DNA of 64,000 bases, taken from contig JAFEBQ010000016.1 of assembly GCA_018242585.1 (NCBI GenBank), positions 1 to 64,000 of the forward strand. The letters run 5' to 3'. This document shows positions 1 through 9,575 of the stretch, in pieces. Under the pieces are notes generated by a model, which searched no databases, had not been told where the DNA came from, and saw only the letters and a list, made by a program, of their open reading frames with translations. Origin of the DNA: Planctomycetota bacterium. GTDB lineage: Bacteria; Planctomycetota; Planctomycetia; Pirellulales; PNKZ01. Positions within the stretch are counted from its first letter, which is position 1, and the number at the start of each line of letters is the position of its first letter. A program made the translations under genes and the position numbers.

Positions 1-172
1 CTGTCGAGCCGCTTGTCACGCCGCTAATAGCAACTGGTGAACCGAGCAAAGCGTGCGGGCTTGCTAGCGATGCTGCCTCGGCAAACTTGGCGCAATCGTC
101 AAAGTTTCACAGTCGATCCCCTCTTGCGGTGGCCGATAAACCGGGACGATTGTCCATCCTCAGCGGATCGCC

Positions 173-2875
173 ATGCGCACCTTACGCGTTGCTATCATCG
201 CCCTGCCATTAGCCCTGTTCACGGGCTGTGCAAACCAGACGCGCAAACTCGTCTCGGTTGGCGATAACTATCGCGCGGCGCAAACGCACTTTGAAAACGC
301 CTTGGGGCCGGTGCAGCTTCCGCAGGTCTACAACGGCCCGCCGCCGGCCGACCCCGCGCAGCCTCCGCCAACGCTGCCGAGCGATACGCCGCCGACATTA
401 CAAGTGGGACGTCCCGACGCCTTTGAGGCCTGGCAGGTCTCGCTCGACGATGTGTTGCGAACTTCGATGGCCAATTCGGACATCGTCCGCGTGCTCAATT
501 CGACCAGCGTCACGGCTGGCTCGACCAGCTCGTACGATCCGCAATCGGCCGAGGCCAACGCCCGGGCCGCCTTGGCAGCGTTCGACCCGTACCTGACCTC
601 AGCGGCCTACTACAGTCGGATCAACCAACCAAGCGGCGAGTTCTTCGGTCCTGGCATTCCGGAAGCGACCCGCTACAACACGGCGGGGGTCACTTCGGCG
701 CTGGTCAAGCCGCTGGTCACCGGCGGCCAGGCGAGCATTGCGTACAACCCGCCGGTCGGCTACCAGTACTACCCCAACGGTGTGGGCAGCTTTTTGAACC
801 CGTTGAACACGGCCAACGTCGAATATGCCTTTCGCCAGCCGTTGTTGCGCGGCTTTGGCACCAACGTGAACAAGGCGCCGATCCGCATCGCCCAACTTCA
901 GGCCGATCAATCGAAATGGGACTTCAAGGCCAACTTGTTGGCGTCGATCCGCAGCGTCTGTGAAGCCTATTGGAGCTTGCAGGCGGCCCACGTCGCCTTG
1001 CAGACGCTCGATGAGATCGTGCCACTGATGGAAGAAGTCGTCCACCTTGAAGAGGAGCGACTCAAAGCCGAACGGAGTATCGTGGCGAACGTGGCCCGCG
1101 CGCGGGCCAATTTGCACAATGTCCGCCAGCAGCGTTTGCTGGCCCAGTCGACGGTCTATGAGCGTGAATTGCGGTTGCGCAACCTGATTGGCCTGCCGCC
1201 CCGCGACGGCCGGTACTTTGTGCCAACGGCCGCGCCGGTGAAGGCGCCGATCACCATTGACTCGCGCACCGTGGTAGCCAACGCGCTGGCCTATCGTCCT
1301 GACTTGATTCGCCAGCGGCTGAACATTCGCACCCGCGAGCTGCAATTGCTCGTCGCCAAGAACGCTTACCTGCCGCAACTCGACGCGACGGGCTTGTACC
1401 GGATGAACGGCATTGGCGCAACGCAGGGCCAAGCCATTGACCAGGTTTTTTCCAGCCAGTTCGCCGATTACCAGACCGGCATCTTGCTGAACGTGCCGCT
1501 TGGACGCCGGGCCGCCACGGCTGGCGTGCAGAACGCCGAGATCATGCTCGCGCGCGAGCGGGCCATGATGCGGCAGGCCGTCCACTCCGCGGCACACAGC
1601 CTGGGAGACATCATCCGGCAGATGGAGTTCTCGTACCGGCAATACCAGGAAGCCGAGGCCCGCTGGCGCGAGAACACCGTCTGGCTGGAGAACGAGCGGT
1701 TCCGCTTCCAGAACCCGCCACCGGCCGTCGATGGACAGGACTTGTTGGCGCTGATGTTGAACAACTATCTGGCGGCCATGCAATCGCAGTACACCGCCGC
1801 CACGGACGCGGCCACCTTGCTCGCTCAATACAACACGCAGCTTGTCCGGCTCGACGAAGCGATGGGAACCTTGGCCATGTCGTTCAACATCGCGTTGGAA
1901 GGGGACGCCGAGCTCTCGCCACGTCAGGCGGCCTTGCTGGCGGCCGACGTCTACAAGTTTGGCCTGCCGGTCGGACCCTATTACACCGACATCCCGGCCA
2001 AGCCCTCGACGCGGATTCCGATTCCACCGAACGCCATGCCCGGGCCGACGACGCAAGGTTACGACCTGCCGCCTGGCGACGTGGGGGCTGGCGCCACTCA
2101 AGCGTCGACAACGACTCCAGCCGCGCCGACACCTGCCCAGAAGGAACCCGGGCTGACGGTAAATGGCCTTCGCCGGCCGCCTGACTTAAACGAGGGCTTA
2201 GACTCGCTGCCAGTCTTACCCGAAGCTGTAGCCAATCCGAATGCGCCACGCATTCACGGGCTGCGCAACCCGACGGACTTCGGTAATATAGAACCGCCCG
2301 CACCGGTGAACGTCGCCCCCGACGCCAACAGCGTGCCTCAGATCAATGGTCTGCGTCCGCCGACACAACAGACACTTCCCGAGCCAGTTCTCCCCGCGCC
2401 AGTCGCGCCACCAGCCGCAAATGGTCCTCGCGTCAATGGGCTCTATGCACCCATCGAAACCGAGCCGGTGAGTGCGCCTCCGCCAGCGTCCACCAGCAAC
2501 CAAGGCCCCCGCGTTAACGGACTGCGCGCCGCGGCCGAGCCAGCGCCATTCGCCTCGTCAATCGACGCATCGCCGTTGGGGCCAGCGACGGCCCGCGGCC
2601 CGCGTGTGAATGGCCTACGAACGGCTTCGCTGGCCGGTGACGTGATCAGCCGCCCGCTGGCCACTCCTGCTGCGCCAGCGAACGTGAGCGGCAACCGCAT
2701 CCACGGGCTGCGATCAATCGAGCCGAGTGAGCCCGCCGACAGCCCGGAAACATCCCCAGCCGTCCGGCCCAGCGGCGCGCGGATCAACGGTCTGCGCGGG
2801 ATGCCGACGAACTATGACGAGCCGGCGGCCATTGCGCCACGCGGCCCAACTGACGGGCATAGTTATCTGAGGTAG
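173..2875 (+). CDS. TolC-family outer membrane efflux lipoprotein with C-terminal NGLR repeats
   Basis: Probable outer-membrane channel of a tripartite export system. The N-terminus is a lipoprotein signal (hydrophobic run, then LFTGC with Cys19 as the lipid-modified residue). Roughly residues 130-640 have the alternating helical and small/hydrophobic character of the outer membrane efflux (OEP/TolC) family, including a long charged helix with LEEERLKAERS near residues 300-320. After about residue 655 the protein becomes a Pro/Ala-rich tail holding eight copies of a short motif, [V/I][N/H]GLR (one copy ends in Y), spaced 27-31 residues apart. TolC proteins are usually 450-550 aa, so the tail adds over 200 residues. 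The start at 173 gives the complete signal peptide. A convergent gene for an HlyD-type adaptor lies downstream, which fits a shared export role, but no ABC or RND pump is next to it. The tail function is unknown. Confidence 0.85.
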   Translation: MRTLRVAIIALPLALFTGCANQTRKLVSVGDNYRAAQTHFENALGPVQLPQVYNGPPPADPAQPPPTLPSDTPPTLQVGRPDAFEAWQVSLDDVLRTSMANSDIVRVLNSTSVTAGSTSSYDPQSAEANARAALAAFDPYLTSAAYYSRINQPSGEFFGPGIPEATRYNTAGVTSALVKPLVTGGQASIAYNPPVGYQYYPNGVGSFLNPLNTANVEYAFRQPLLRGFGTNVNKAPIRIAQLQADQSKWDFKANLLASIRSVCEAYWSLQAAHVALQTLDEIVPLMEEVVHLEEERLKAERSIVANVARARANLHNVRQQRLLAQSTVYERELRLRNLIGLPPRDGRYFVPTAAPVKAPITIDSRTVVANALAYRPDLIRQRLNIRTRELQLLVAKNAYLPQLDATGLYRMNGIGATQGQAIDQVFSSQFADYQTGILLNVPLGRRAATAGVQNAEIMLARERAMMRQAVHSAAHSLGDIIRQMEFSYRQYQEAEARWRENTVWLENERFRFQNPPPAVDGQDLLALMLNNYLAAMQSQYTAATDAATLLAQYNTQLVRLDEAMGTLAMSFNIALEGDAELSPRQAALLAADVYKFGLPVGPYYTDIPAKPSTRIPIPPNAMPGPTTQGYDLPPGDVGAGATQASTTTPAAPTPAQKEPGLTVNGLRRPPDLNEGLDSLPVLPEAVANPNAPRIHGLRNPTDFGNIEPPAPVNVAPDANSVPQINGLRPPTQQTLPEPVLPAPVAPPAANGPRVNGLYAPIETEPVSAPPPASTSNQGPRVNGLRAAAEPAPFASSIDASPLGPATARGPRVNGLRTASLAGDVISRPLATPAAPANVSGNRIHGLRSIEPSEPADSPETSPAVRPSGARINGLRGMPTNYDEPAAIAPRGPTDGHSYLR

Positions 2876-2935
2876 CGCTAAGCCGGCTCGTGCGCGGTAG
2901 GCAGCATTCGTCAGTGTCATTTGCCACAACAACGA

Positions 2936-2970
2936 AGCAGCCCCAGGGGAGGTGAAACCCTGGGGCTGCT
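2936..2970. terminator. Bidirectional terminator-like hairpin between convergent genes
   Basis: A perfect 13-bp inverted repeat (AGCAGCCCCAGGG at 2936-2948 and its complement at 2958-2970) with a 9-base loop lies between the stops of the TolC-like gene and the convergent M50/HlyD gene. There is no long T run, but the position and stem strength suit a terminator shared by both strands. Confidence 0.65.
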
Positions 2971-3000
2971 CGCTTTCGCGGACGACTGTGCGGCGGACGT

Positions 3001-5433
3001 TTACCACCAGAACTCGGTGCGGAAGTAACGGACGGCCCGCTCGCAAGCGATGTTGCCGAGCGATTCCTTGCCGCGGAAGATGCGGCCCATGCCCGTCATG
3101 CCAGCCAGCAAGTCTTCGTCACCGTGGTGCAGGCGACAGTAGACGGTGATCGTCCCTTGCGGAGCCCCTTCGACCGTGTTGGCACGCGGGGCAACCCGTT
3201 CGACCGTGGCCAGGAAGGTGCGGAACGGCAGGGCGCGAGCCTTGAGTTCGACATCCTGGCCCGGCTCGACGCCGGTCACGTCCTGCTCAGCCAGGGCAAT
3301 TTCGGCTTCGAGGCCGGTCGAGTCTTCGACCACGCAGATCAAGGCGCCTTTCTCCAGGTACTGGCCGATCTTTTCCTTCATGCGAGCCGTGGTGATCAGG
3401 CCCTTGATCGGGCTGTTGACCGCCAGCTTGGCGCGGGTGTCGGTCAAGAACTTCAGCTCTTCTTCCAGGCGAGCCAGACGAGCCTTCTCGGCGTCGATTT
3501 CTTCCGGACGGGTGCCGACTTCCAGCAGCTTGAGCGCCATTTCAGTGTCGGCCAATTCCTTGGTGCGACCGGCCAACGCGGCGCCCGAGTCGGTGGTGCC
3601 CACCGCTTCGCGAGCGCGCTTCTGGGCACGAACCTGGTCGAGTTGCAACTGGGCGATGTCCGCCTTCTTCTTCTCGGCCAGATACTGCTGACCGGCCATC
3701 GCACCACGTTCGTACAGCATCTTGGCTTGGGCCAGGGACTGCAGCGAGTAGCTGTGCTCGGCCTGGAACTGGGCAATCTGGCCTTCCAGGCGAACGAGTT
3801 CTTCGTTCAAGCTCAGCTTGGCGCGATGCAGATCCTGCTCGGCCAGATCGCGCCAGGCCTTGACGCGTTCAACCTTCAAGCGGGCTTCGCGAACTTCCTC
3901 CTTGCGCGGGCCAGCCAGCAGCTTCTTGAGATTTGCCTGTGATTCGGTGATCTGGGCGTACTTCTGGGTGATCTGGCTTTCCAGGTCGGGAATCTCGAGG
4001 CGGACCAGCGTGGCGCCGGCGTTGATCTTGTCTCCCTCCTCACAGTTCACTTCACGCAGGAAGCCAGCCACCATGGCCCGCACTTCCACACGCTGAGCTG
4101 GCCGCACCTGAAAATTGCCCGAGCTGCGGTTTTCAAAGCTCAGACCAATCATGGCCGCGGCCACGGCCGCCAGACCAACGCCCCAGGTCGCCGTACGAAG
4201 CTTGCGATTCTTCAACATTTTGATCACCTCACCTGCAAAGAGTCCGCGAAACAGTCGTGTCAACACCATATATGCCAACCAGGATGCTCCGAGGATGCCG
4301 ACCCATCCCCAACGAGCCCCCAGGAACTTGAACAAGCCGAGCAACATCGCGTCGAGGAACACCACCGAGAAGGTCCAGGTGATGAGCCCGTAGATCAACA
4401 GCAGCCGGCCGGAGGCCACGGCGGCGGGGCGCTGGGCGCCCCACAGGAACCAACGCAGCCAGGCGGTGCGGTACTCGCGAGCCTGCTTCCGCAAGTTCGG
4501 AACCTGGCACCAGTCGCTCAACAGGTAGTAACCGTCGAGCTTCATCAGCGGATTGAAGTTGAACAGCGTCCGCGTGCCGCAGACGGTGATGATCACCCAG
4601 GCCAGAAAGTTCACCGGGCTGCCGGGCAACGTCACCCGCCAGACGAACACGCCGACCGCCCACAAGCACAGGTCCAAGTAAGCGCCGGCCGCGGTGATCA
4701 GCAACCGCTTCCAGCGTTCGGGAATGATCCAGGCGTCCGAAACATTGCAGTAAAAGCAAGGCGTGAAGAACATCACCAGCACGCCCAGTTCGTGGACTTC
4801 GCCGCCGTAGTGCTTGCAGGTCAGGCCGTGAGCAAACTCGTGCAGCAGCGTGACCGCGACGATCGTTAACCAGATCATCACAGCCGTTTCCCACCGCAGA
4901 TTGCGCGTTAGGTCGGCCGTGAGTTGCGTATGGTTTTGCCAGGCGACCATGCCGGCCAGCCCGATCGTCACCAGGCTCAGCAGCAAGAAGCCGCGTGTCC
5001 AGACGAACCGCACCTGCGGTTCCAGCCAGTTGAACAGCGTGTCGGGATCGAAGACGCTGTACCGGAAGTTCAGAATGTGCTGGCTCTTCTTGCCCGTCGG
5101 CGTGGTGACGTCTTCGTCATCGTCGCCAGCATTCGCCGGGGTGGCCTCAGCCTGTGAATTGGCCAGCAGGCCCTGCTTGCCGACCAGCGTGATGAAGTCG
5201 TTCAGCTCTTCGCGCGACAGCGGTTCGGCGAACTGCTGGGCAAAGGCCGCGCGAACTTCGCGGCCCGACTTGTTGCCGTCGAGTTGCAGCAACAGAAAGT
5301 ATTCGAACTCGCCCAGCCGGTGGTACGTGCCCAGCCGGCGGTGCTTGACGACGTATTCGCCATTGGCACTGAACGGCTTGACGACCAGGTCTGGGTGGAT
5401 CGTCGGCAGCGACGATCCGGAAACGGTACACAT
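3001..5433 (-). CDS. M50-type membrane peptidase fused to an HlyD-like adaptor, with PqqD-like N-terminus
   Basis: About 810 aa. The start at 5433 is preceded by AGGGAGA at good spacing; the frame is open further upstream but without comparable support. Residues about 10-100 resemble a PqqD-like winged-helix domain. Then come several membrane segments with the M50 zinc signature HEFAH (about 198-202) and the second motif LMKLDGYYLLSDW (about 296-308). The C-terminal 350 residues form a biotin/lipoyl-like barrel (VAGFLREVNCEEGDKINAG), a long coiled-coil hairpin and a beta-barrel typical of HlyD/membrane-fusion adaptors. Known relatives in planctomycetes carry the same fusion. It probably sits in the inner membrane with the adaptor in the periplasm and may contact the convergently encoded TolC-like protein. 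Whether the peptidase centre cleaves anything or is only structural cannot be judged. Confidence 0.85.
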   Translation of the reverse strand: MCTVSGSSLPTIHPDLVVKPFSANGEYVVKHRRLGTYHRLGEFEYFLLLQLDGNKSGREVRAAFAQQFAEPLSREELNDFITLVGKQGLLANSQAEATPANAGDDDEDVTTPTGKKSQHILNFRYSVFDPDTLFNWLEPQVRFVWTRGFLLLSLVTIGLAGMVAWQNHTQLTADLTRNLRWETAVMIWLTIVAVTLLHEFAHGLTCKHYGGEVHELGVLVMFFTPCFYCNVSDAWIIPERWKRLLITAAGAYLDLCLWAVGVFVWRVTLPGSPVNFLAWVIITVCGTRTLFNFNPLMKLDGYYLLSDWCQVPNLRKQAREYRTAWLRWFLWGAQRPAAVASGRLLLIYGLITWTFSVVFLDAMLLGLFKFLGARWGWVGILGASWLAYMVLTRLFRGLFAGEVIKMLKNRKLRTATWGVGLAAVAAAMIGLSFENRSSGNFQVRPAQRVEVRAMVAGFLREVNCEEGDKINAGATLVRLEIPDLESQITQKYAQITESQANLKKLLAGPRKEEVREARLKVERVKAWRDLAEQDLHRAKLSLNEELVRLEGQIAQFQAEHSYSLQSLAQAKMLYERGAMAGQQYLAEKKKADIAQLQLDQVRAQKRAREAVGTTDSGAALAGRTKELADTEMALKLLEVGTRPEEIDAEKARLARLEEELKFLTDTRAKLAVNSPIKGLITTARMKEKIGQYLEKGALICVVEDSTGLEAEIALAEQDVTGVEPGQDVELKARALPFRTFLATVERVAPRANTVEGAPQGTITVYCRLHHGDEDLLAGMTGMGRIFRGKESLGNIACERAVRYFRTEFWW

Positions 5434-5706
5434 GAAGCCATCTCTCCCTGCGAAGTTGAGACGCTGCGTGAACATCAGGGAGAAAGAACACATTTCGTGC
5501 CCGGTGAGTGCGAGTTCAGTTGATTCGCAGCTAAGTCTCAATAGGGTTGGGACTTCCAGTCGTTCCTGAGAAAGCGTGGCAAATCCTCGGTGTTTACTTT
5601 TTGCATCACTACGCTGCCCCAATGATGCTTTCCATCTGCACGCTTGATTAAGCCTGTTGTCCAATAGTCCCACGCCTTTCTTACTCACCCACCGCATGGC
5701 ATCGGC

Positions 5707-7203
5707 ATGAAGCGTTTTCTAGAGTCAGCGATCTCTCGGTTGTTGATGACGCTCGTCGTGGTCGGCGTGGCGACGACGGTGATGGCGAAGCAGCCCAACA
5801 TCTTGTGGCTGGTCGGTGAAAACCTCAGCCATGACCTGGGCTGCTATGGGGCTGGGCACGTTCACACGCCGAATCTCGATCGCTTGGCCACCGAAGGGGT
5901 GCGATTCACGCGCGCGTTTGCCACGAACCCGGCGTGCGCTCCCAGCCGTTCCGCCTTCTTTACCGGAATGTACCAGACGACCATCGACGCACACGCCATG
6001 CGGTCTCATCGCCACGACGACTTCTGCTTGCCGGCCGGCGTGCGACCGATCACCCAGCGGTTGCGCGATGTCGGCTACTTCACGGCCAACATCAAGACCG
6101 CCGGTGGGCAGCGCGTCGGGACCGGCAAGCTCGACTTGAACTACGTCAACGAAGGCCCGATCTACAACGATCGCTCCGACGAGTGGGAGACGCTGAAGTC
6201 GCGCCAGCCGTTCTTTGCCGTAGTGAACGCCGAAGAATCGGAATACGACATCTACGACCGCCAGAGCGCCGCGAAAGAGCGCGTCGAATGGGTCGGCGAG
6301 CGCGAACATGTGCTCTACGCCAAGCCTGACGAGGTCACGCCGCCGCCGTATTACCCCGATCATAGAGTCGTGCGCGAAGAGTGGGCGCGCTACTTGAACT
6401 CGGTCTCGGGCATGGACGCCCGGTTTGGCAAGGTATTGTCGCAACTGAAGGCCGACGGGCTTGAAGACGACACGATTGTCATCTTCATGGGTGACAACGG
6501 TCGCTTGGAGCCGCGCGGCATTCACTGGTGCTATGACAGCGGGCTGCGCGTGCCGCTGATCATCCGCTGGCCGAAGAAGGTTGCCGCGCCGCCGCAGTTT
6601 CGCCCCGGCACGGTGGACGAACGCATCGTCAGCTTGATCGACGTGACGGCCACCACCATTGCCGTGGCTGGCATCGAACGCCCGGCGGCAATGCAAGGCC
6701 GCGTTTTCTTGGGCGAGCGCGCCGATCCGCCGCGCCCGTTCGCGTTTGCGGCGCGCGACCGGATCGACGAAACGTCGCAGCGCATCCGCTCGGTGCATGA
6801 CGGGCGGTATCACTACCTTCGCACGTTTTCAACCGGCCCCACGTTCGCTTCCTTGAATCGCTACAAGGAAAAATGCTTCCCCATCATGGGTGTGATGCGT
6901 GAGCTGCACGCCCACGGTCAGTTGCAGGGCTTTCCCTTGGAACTGATGCAGCGAACCGGCCCCTGTGAAGAGTTGTACGACACACAGCAAGATCCCCACG
7001 AGGTGCATAACTTGCTGTCGTCGTCACGGCCGGAACATCAGCAGGCCCTGGCGCGACTGCGGCCGGCGCTCGACGCCTGGATTGTCGAAAGCGGCGATCG
7101 TGGCGCCATCCCCGAGCCCGCGTCGGTCGTGGCCGAGGCGGCCGCCGAGATGGACCGCTGGTTCGGCACGCCGGCGTGGTATCGGAACAGCGTCAAAAAT
7201 TGA
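5707..7203 (+). CDS. Secreted formylglycine-dependent sulfatase
   Basis: Arylsulfatase-type hydrolase that removes sulfate esters, likely from sulfated polysaccharides, outside the cytoplasm. The N-terminus is a Sec signal (hydrophobic core to about residue 27, VMA before KQPNILWLVGE). The sulfatase signature CAPSR at residues 77-81 gives Cys77, the residue converted to formylglycine. A second conserved block, FMGDNGRLEPRG, supplies metal-binding Asp/Asn. The length (498 aa) is normal for the family. It is divergent from the M50/HlyD gene and followed by a sugar isomerase and a DUF1080 hydrolase on the same strand, so these may act together on carbohydrates. Its exact substrate cannot be read from sequence. 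No sulfatase-maturing enzyme is in the window. Confidence 0.93.
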   Translation: MKRFLESAISRLLMTLVVVGVATTVMAKQPNILWLVGENLSHDLGCYGAGHVHTPNLDRLATEGVRFTRAFATNPACAPSRSAFFTGMYQTTIDAHAMRSHRHDDFCLPAGVRPITQRLRDVGYFTANIKTAGGQRVGTGKLDLNYVNEGPIYNDRSDEWETLKSRQPFFAVVNAEESEYDIYDRQSAAKERVEWVGEREHVLYAKPDEVTPPPYYPDHRVVREEWARYLNSVSGMDARFGKVLSQLKADGLEDDTIVIFMGDNGRLEPRGIHWCYDSGLRVPLIIRWPKKVAAPPQFRPGTVDERIVSLIDVTATTIAVAGIERPAAMQGRVFLGERADPPRPFAFAARDRIDETSQRIRSVHDGRYHYLRTFSTGPTFASLNRYKEKCFPIMGVMRELHAHGQLQGFPLELMQRTGPCEELYDTQQDPHEVHNLLSSSRPEHQQALARLRPALDAWIVESGDRGAIPEPASVVAEAAAEMDRWFGTPAWYRNSVKN

Positions 7204-7289
7204 CGAAGCGCCTTGACTCCAGGGTGTGTGAATCACAGCTTGTGGGTGTGCCCGTCGTCCAACCTCAAACCCTTTCATCGAGCGATGAC

Positions 7290-8210
7290 ATGCAACTTGG
7301 CTTTGTAACCGCGATCTTAGCGGAGTTGAGTTTTGAAGAAGTGCTGCGCTTCGCGGCCGACGAAGGCTTTGACTGCGTCGAGGTGATGTGCTGGCCGGTG
7401 GGCAAGGCCGAGCGCAAGTACGCCGGCGTGACGCACATCGACGTGAATCAGCTTTCGCCGGCGCGCGTCGACGACATCGGCGGGTTATGCGACAAGTACA
7501 AGGTCGGCATCTCGGCGTTGGGTTACTATCCCAACCCGCTGGCGGCCGATCCGGCCGAAGCGGCCGCGGCGCTCGAACATCTGCGCAAGGTGATTGCCGC
7601 CGCCCCGCGTTTGGGGTTGAAGAACGTCAACACGTTTATCGGCAACGACCATCGGCAGAGCGTCGAGGCCAACTTTGCCCGGTTCCGCGAAGTGTGGCCC
7701 GACGTGATTCAATGGGCCGAAGCCGCCGGCGTGTTCATCGGCATCGAGAACTGCCCCATGTTGTTCTCCGCCGACGAATGGCCCGGCGGGAAGAATCTGG
7801 CCAGATCTCCGGCCATCTGGCGGAGGATGTTCGAGGCGATTCCGTCGCCGCACCTGGGCTTGAACTACGACCCCTCGCACCTGGTGCTGCAGATGATGGA
7901 CTATGTCGGGCCGATCTACGAATTCCGCGACCGACTGTTCCACGCCCACGCCAAGGATATGAAAATCGACCGTGGCCGGCTCAATGATTTGGGCGCGTGG
8001 GCGACCGACGTCCGACCGCATTGGAGTGTCCCCAAGATTCCCGGCCTGGGAGACGTGAACTGGGCGGCCTGGATTTCGGCCTTGAGCGATGTGGATTATC
8101 GTGGACCCGTGTGCATTGAGGTCGAGGATGGCGCGTTCGCCGCCGACCTTGAAGCTCGTAAACGATCGCTGCGAATCAGCCGCAACGTGCTGCGACCGCT
8201 GATCGGATGA
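7290..8210 (+). CDS. Sugar phosphate isomerase/epimerase (xylose isomerase-like TIM barrel)
   Basis: Cytoplasmic AP-endonuclease-2/xylose-isomerase-like TIM barrel of 306 aa. The start at 7290 (MQLGFVTAILAELSFEEVL) is where family homology begins; an upstream in-frame extension has no family character. Candidate metal-binding positions are spread as in the family: a Glu in IGIENCPM, Asp/His in NYDPSHL, His in FHAHAKDM and a C-terminal Glu in CIEVEDGAF. Such proteins interconvert sugars or inositols, and the planctomycete members are often near sulfatases and oxidoreductases. It lies 86 bases after the sulfatase and 97 before the DUF1080 gene, same strand. The specific substrate is unknown. 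Confidence 0.88.
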   Translation: MQLGFVTAILAELSFEEVLRFAADEGFDCVEVMCWPVGKAERKYAGVTHIDVNQLSPARVDDIGGLCDKYKVGISALGYYPNPLAADPAEAAAALEHLRKVIAAAPRLGLKNVNTFIGNDHRQSVEANFARFREVWPDVIQWAEAAGVFIGIENCPMLFSADEWPGGKNLARSPAIWRRMFEAIPSPHLGLNYDPSHLVLQMMDYVGPIYEFRDRLFHAHAKDMKIDRGRLNDLGAWATDVRPHWSVPKIPGLGDVNWAAWISALSDVDYRGPVCIEVEDGAFAADLEARKRSLRISRNVLRPLIG

Positions 8211-8307
8211 AAACCGCGCGGCGGCAGCGTATGCTAAGGCACGCCGAAGTTGTTCCCGCATCGACAATTCAATCACTTACTCCTGTAACCCCAAAAGCCA
8301 CCACGCC

Positions 8308-9015
8308 ATGAAAACCTTTCTGACCACTGTTTCGTTGCTTGCCTTGGCGCTCGCTGCCGCCGACGAGAACTCTTTCTTCAACGGCCGTGATCTCAGCACC
8401 TGGAAGGAACCGCTGGGAACCTGGTCGGTTGTCGGCGACGTCAGCCTGGACAGCAGCGCCCCGAAAGGCTTTGTGGTGAAGCCGGGCACCGGCGTGATGC
8501 TCAACAGTCCGGCTGGCAAGACGGTGAACCTGACCAGCGACGCCGAGCACGGTGATGCCATCATCCACGTCGAGTTCAACGTCCCCCAGGGCTCGAACAG
8601 CGGCATCTACCTGCAAGGGAACTACGAAGTGCAGGTGTTCGACAGCTATGGCAAGGACGTCATCGGCGTGCATGACTGTGGGGCCATCTACGAACGCTGG
8701 GATCCCGCCCGCGGCAAGGGGAAGGAAGGCTATGAAGGGCACGCGGCGAAGGTGAACGCCTGCAAGGCGCCGGGCGAATGGCAGACCTTTGACATTACCT
8801 TCCGGGCACCGCGGTTCGACGCCGCGGGCAAGAAAACGGAAAACGCGAGGTTCCTCAAGGTGGTTCACAACGGCCAGGTCATTCACGAAAACGTCGAGAT
8901 GAACGGCCCGACTCGCGGCGCGAAGGTTCCCGCCGAGGCCCCTCTCGGCCCGTTGGTGATCCAAGGGGACCACGGCCCGGTGGCCTATCGCAATCTGACG
9001 GTCACCAAGCCATAA
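8308..9015 (+). CDS. Secreted DUF1080 (3-keto-disaccharide hydrolase-type) protein
   Basis: A signal peptide (MKTFLTTVSLLALALAAADE) is followed by a single DUF1080 domain of about 210 residues. Family landmarks are FFNGRDLSTWKEP at the start of the domain, GSNSGIYLQGNYEVQVFDSY in the middle, and GPLVIQGDHGPVAYRNLTV at the end. The fold is a concanavalin-like beta sandwich; some members hydrolyse 3-keto-disaccharides, while others are probably only carbohydrate binding. It is the third carbohydrate-related gene in a row. Planctomycete genomes carry many paralogues, so the role cannot be assigned more closely. Confidence 0.88.
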   Translation: MKTFLTTVSLLALALAAADENSFFNGRDLSTWKEPLGTWSVVGDVSLDSSAPKGFVVKPGTGVMLNSPAGKTVNLTSDAEHGDAIIHVEFNVPQGSNSGIYLQGNYEVQVFDSYGKDVIGVHDCGAIYERWDPARGKGKEGYEGHAAKVNACKAPGEWQTFDITFRAPRFDAAGKKTENARFLKVVHNGQVIHENVEMNGPTRGAKVPAEAPLGPLVIQGDHGPVAYRNLTVTKP

Positions 9016-9189
9016 GCGAAGTGGCCCTATGGCGTCTCGCCTGCCAATTGCCCGGTTTTCCGCTGTGGCTGGAAACGCTCCGTGCGCCGCCGGGGCGTGC
9101 CGCGTCATGCGAGACCTGACATTTCCCCTAAAAACCTGCCATTGAGGGCAAATCGGGCCGTCGGACTGGCTAGACCGCTCTGACGTAAA

Positions 9190-9198
9190 TGTTATGAT
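9190..9198 (+). promoter_or_regulatory. Candidate extended -10 promoter upstream of infA
   Basis: TGTTATGAT reads as an extended -10 (TGn plus TATGAT at 9193-9198) about 155 bases before infA. No good -35 is seen, as is common for extended -10 promoters. The remainder of the 338-base gap 9016-9353 shows no gene. Confidence 0.4.
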
Positions 9199-9353
9199 AA
9201 GCAGGCGTTATCGTCGCGGCTCCTCGTTGCGTCCCGACTTGCTGCGGTCCAACGGTCCACGGCAGTCGGTCCCGTAACGTAAGTTTGCTGAGTTGCCCGA
9301 AGGGGCGAGCCTCGATCCTTCCTTAGCTATCGTGCTGTCCGCTGGAGTTGTTT

Positions 9354-9575
9354 GTGCCCGAAAAAGAAGAAGCGTTAGAAGTCGAAGGTACGGTCACCCA
9401 AGCGCTGGCGAACACGCGCTTTCGGGTCACCATCGAAGGGGGTCACGAAGTGATCGCCCACGTTGCCGGCCGCATGCGCCGCAACTTCATCCGCATTGTC
9501 CCTGGCGACAAGGTCCGGGTCGAACTCTCCCCCTATGACCTGACCAAGGGGCGGATCACCTTCCGCGAGCGTTAA
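9354..9575 (+). CDS. infA: Translation initiation factor IF-1
   Basis: An S1-like OB-fold protein that binds the ribosomal A site during initiation. At 73 aa it is close to the usual 72, and it matches the family along its whole length: [48 protein letters not shown] and [10 protein letters not shown] chose the GTG at 9354 because GGAG ends six bases before it; a TTG two codons upstream would put that site directly against the start. The gene stands alone rather than in a ribosomal protein cluster. Confidence 0.96.
   Translation: MPEKEEALEVEGTVTQALANTRFRVTIEGGHEVIAHVAGRMRRNFIRIVPGDKVRVELSPYDLTKGRITFRER

Noticed and set aside
599-2101. Long minus-strand open frame of 500 codons
   Set aside because: It lies wholly inside the TolC-like gene on the other strand, is rich in Arg/Gly/Val typical of antisense reading in GC-rich DNA, and has no motif.
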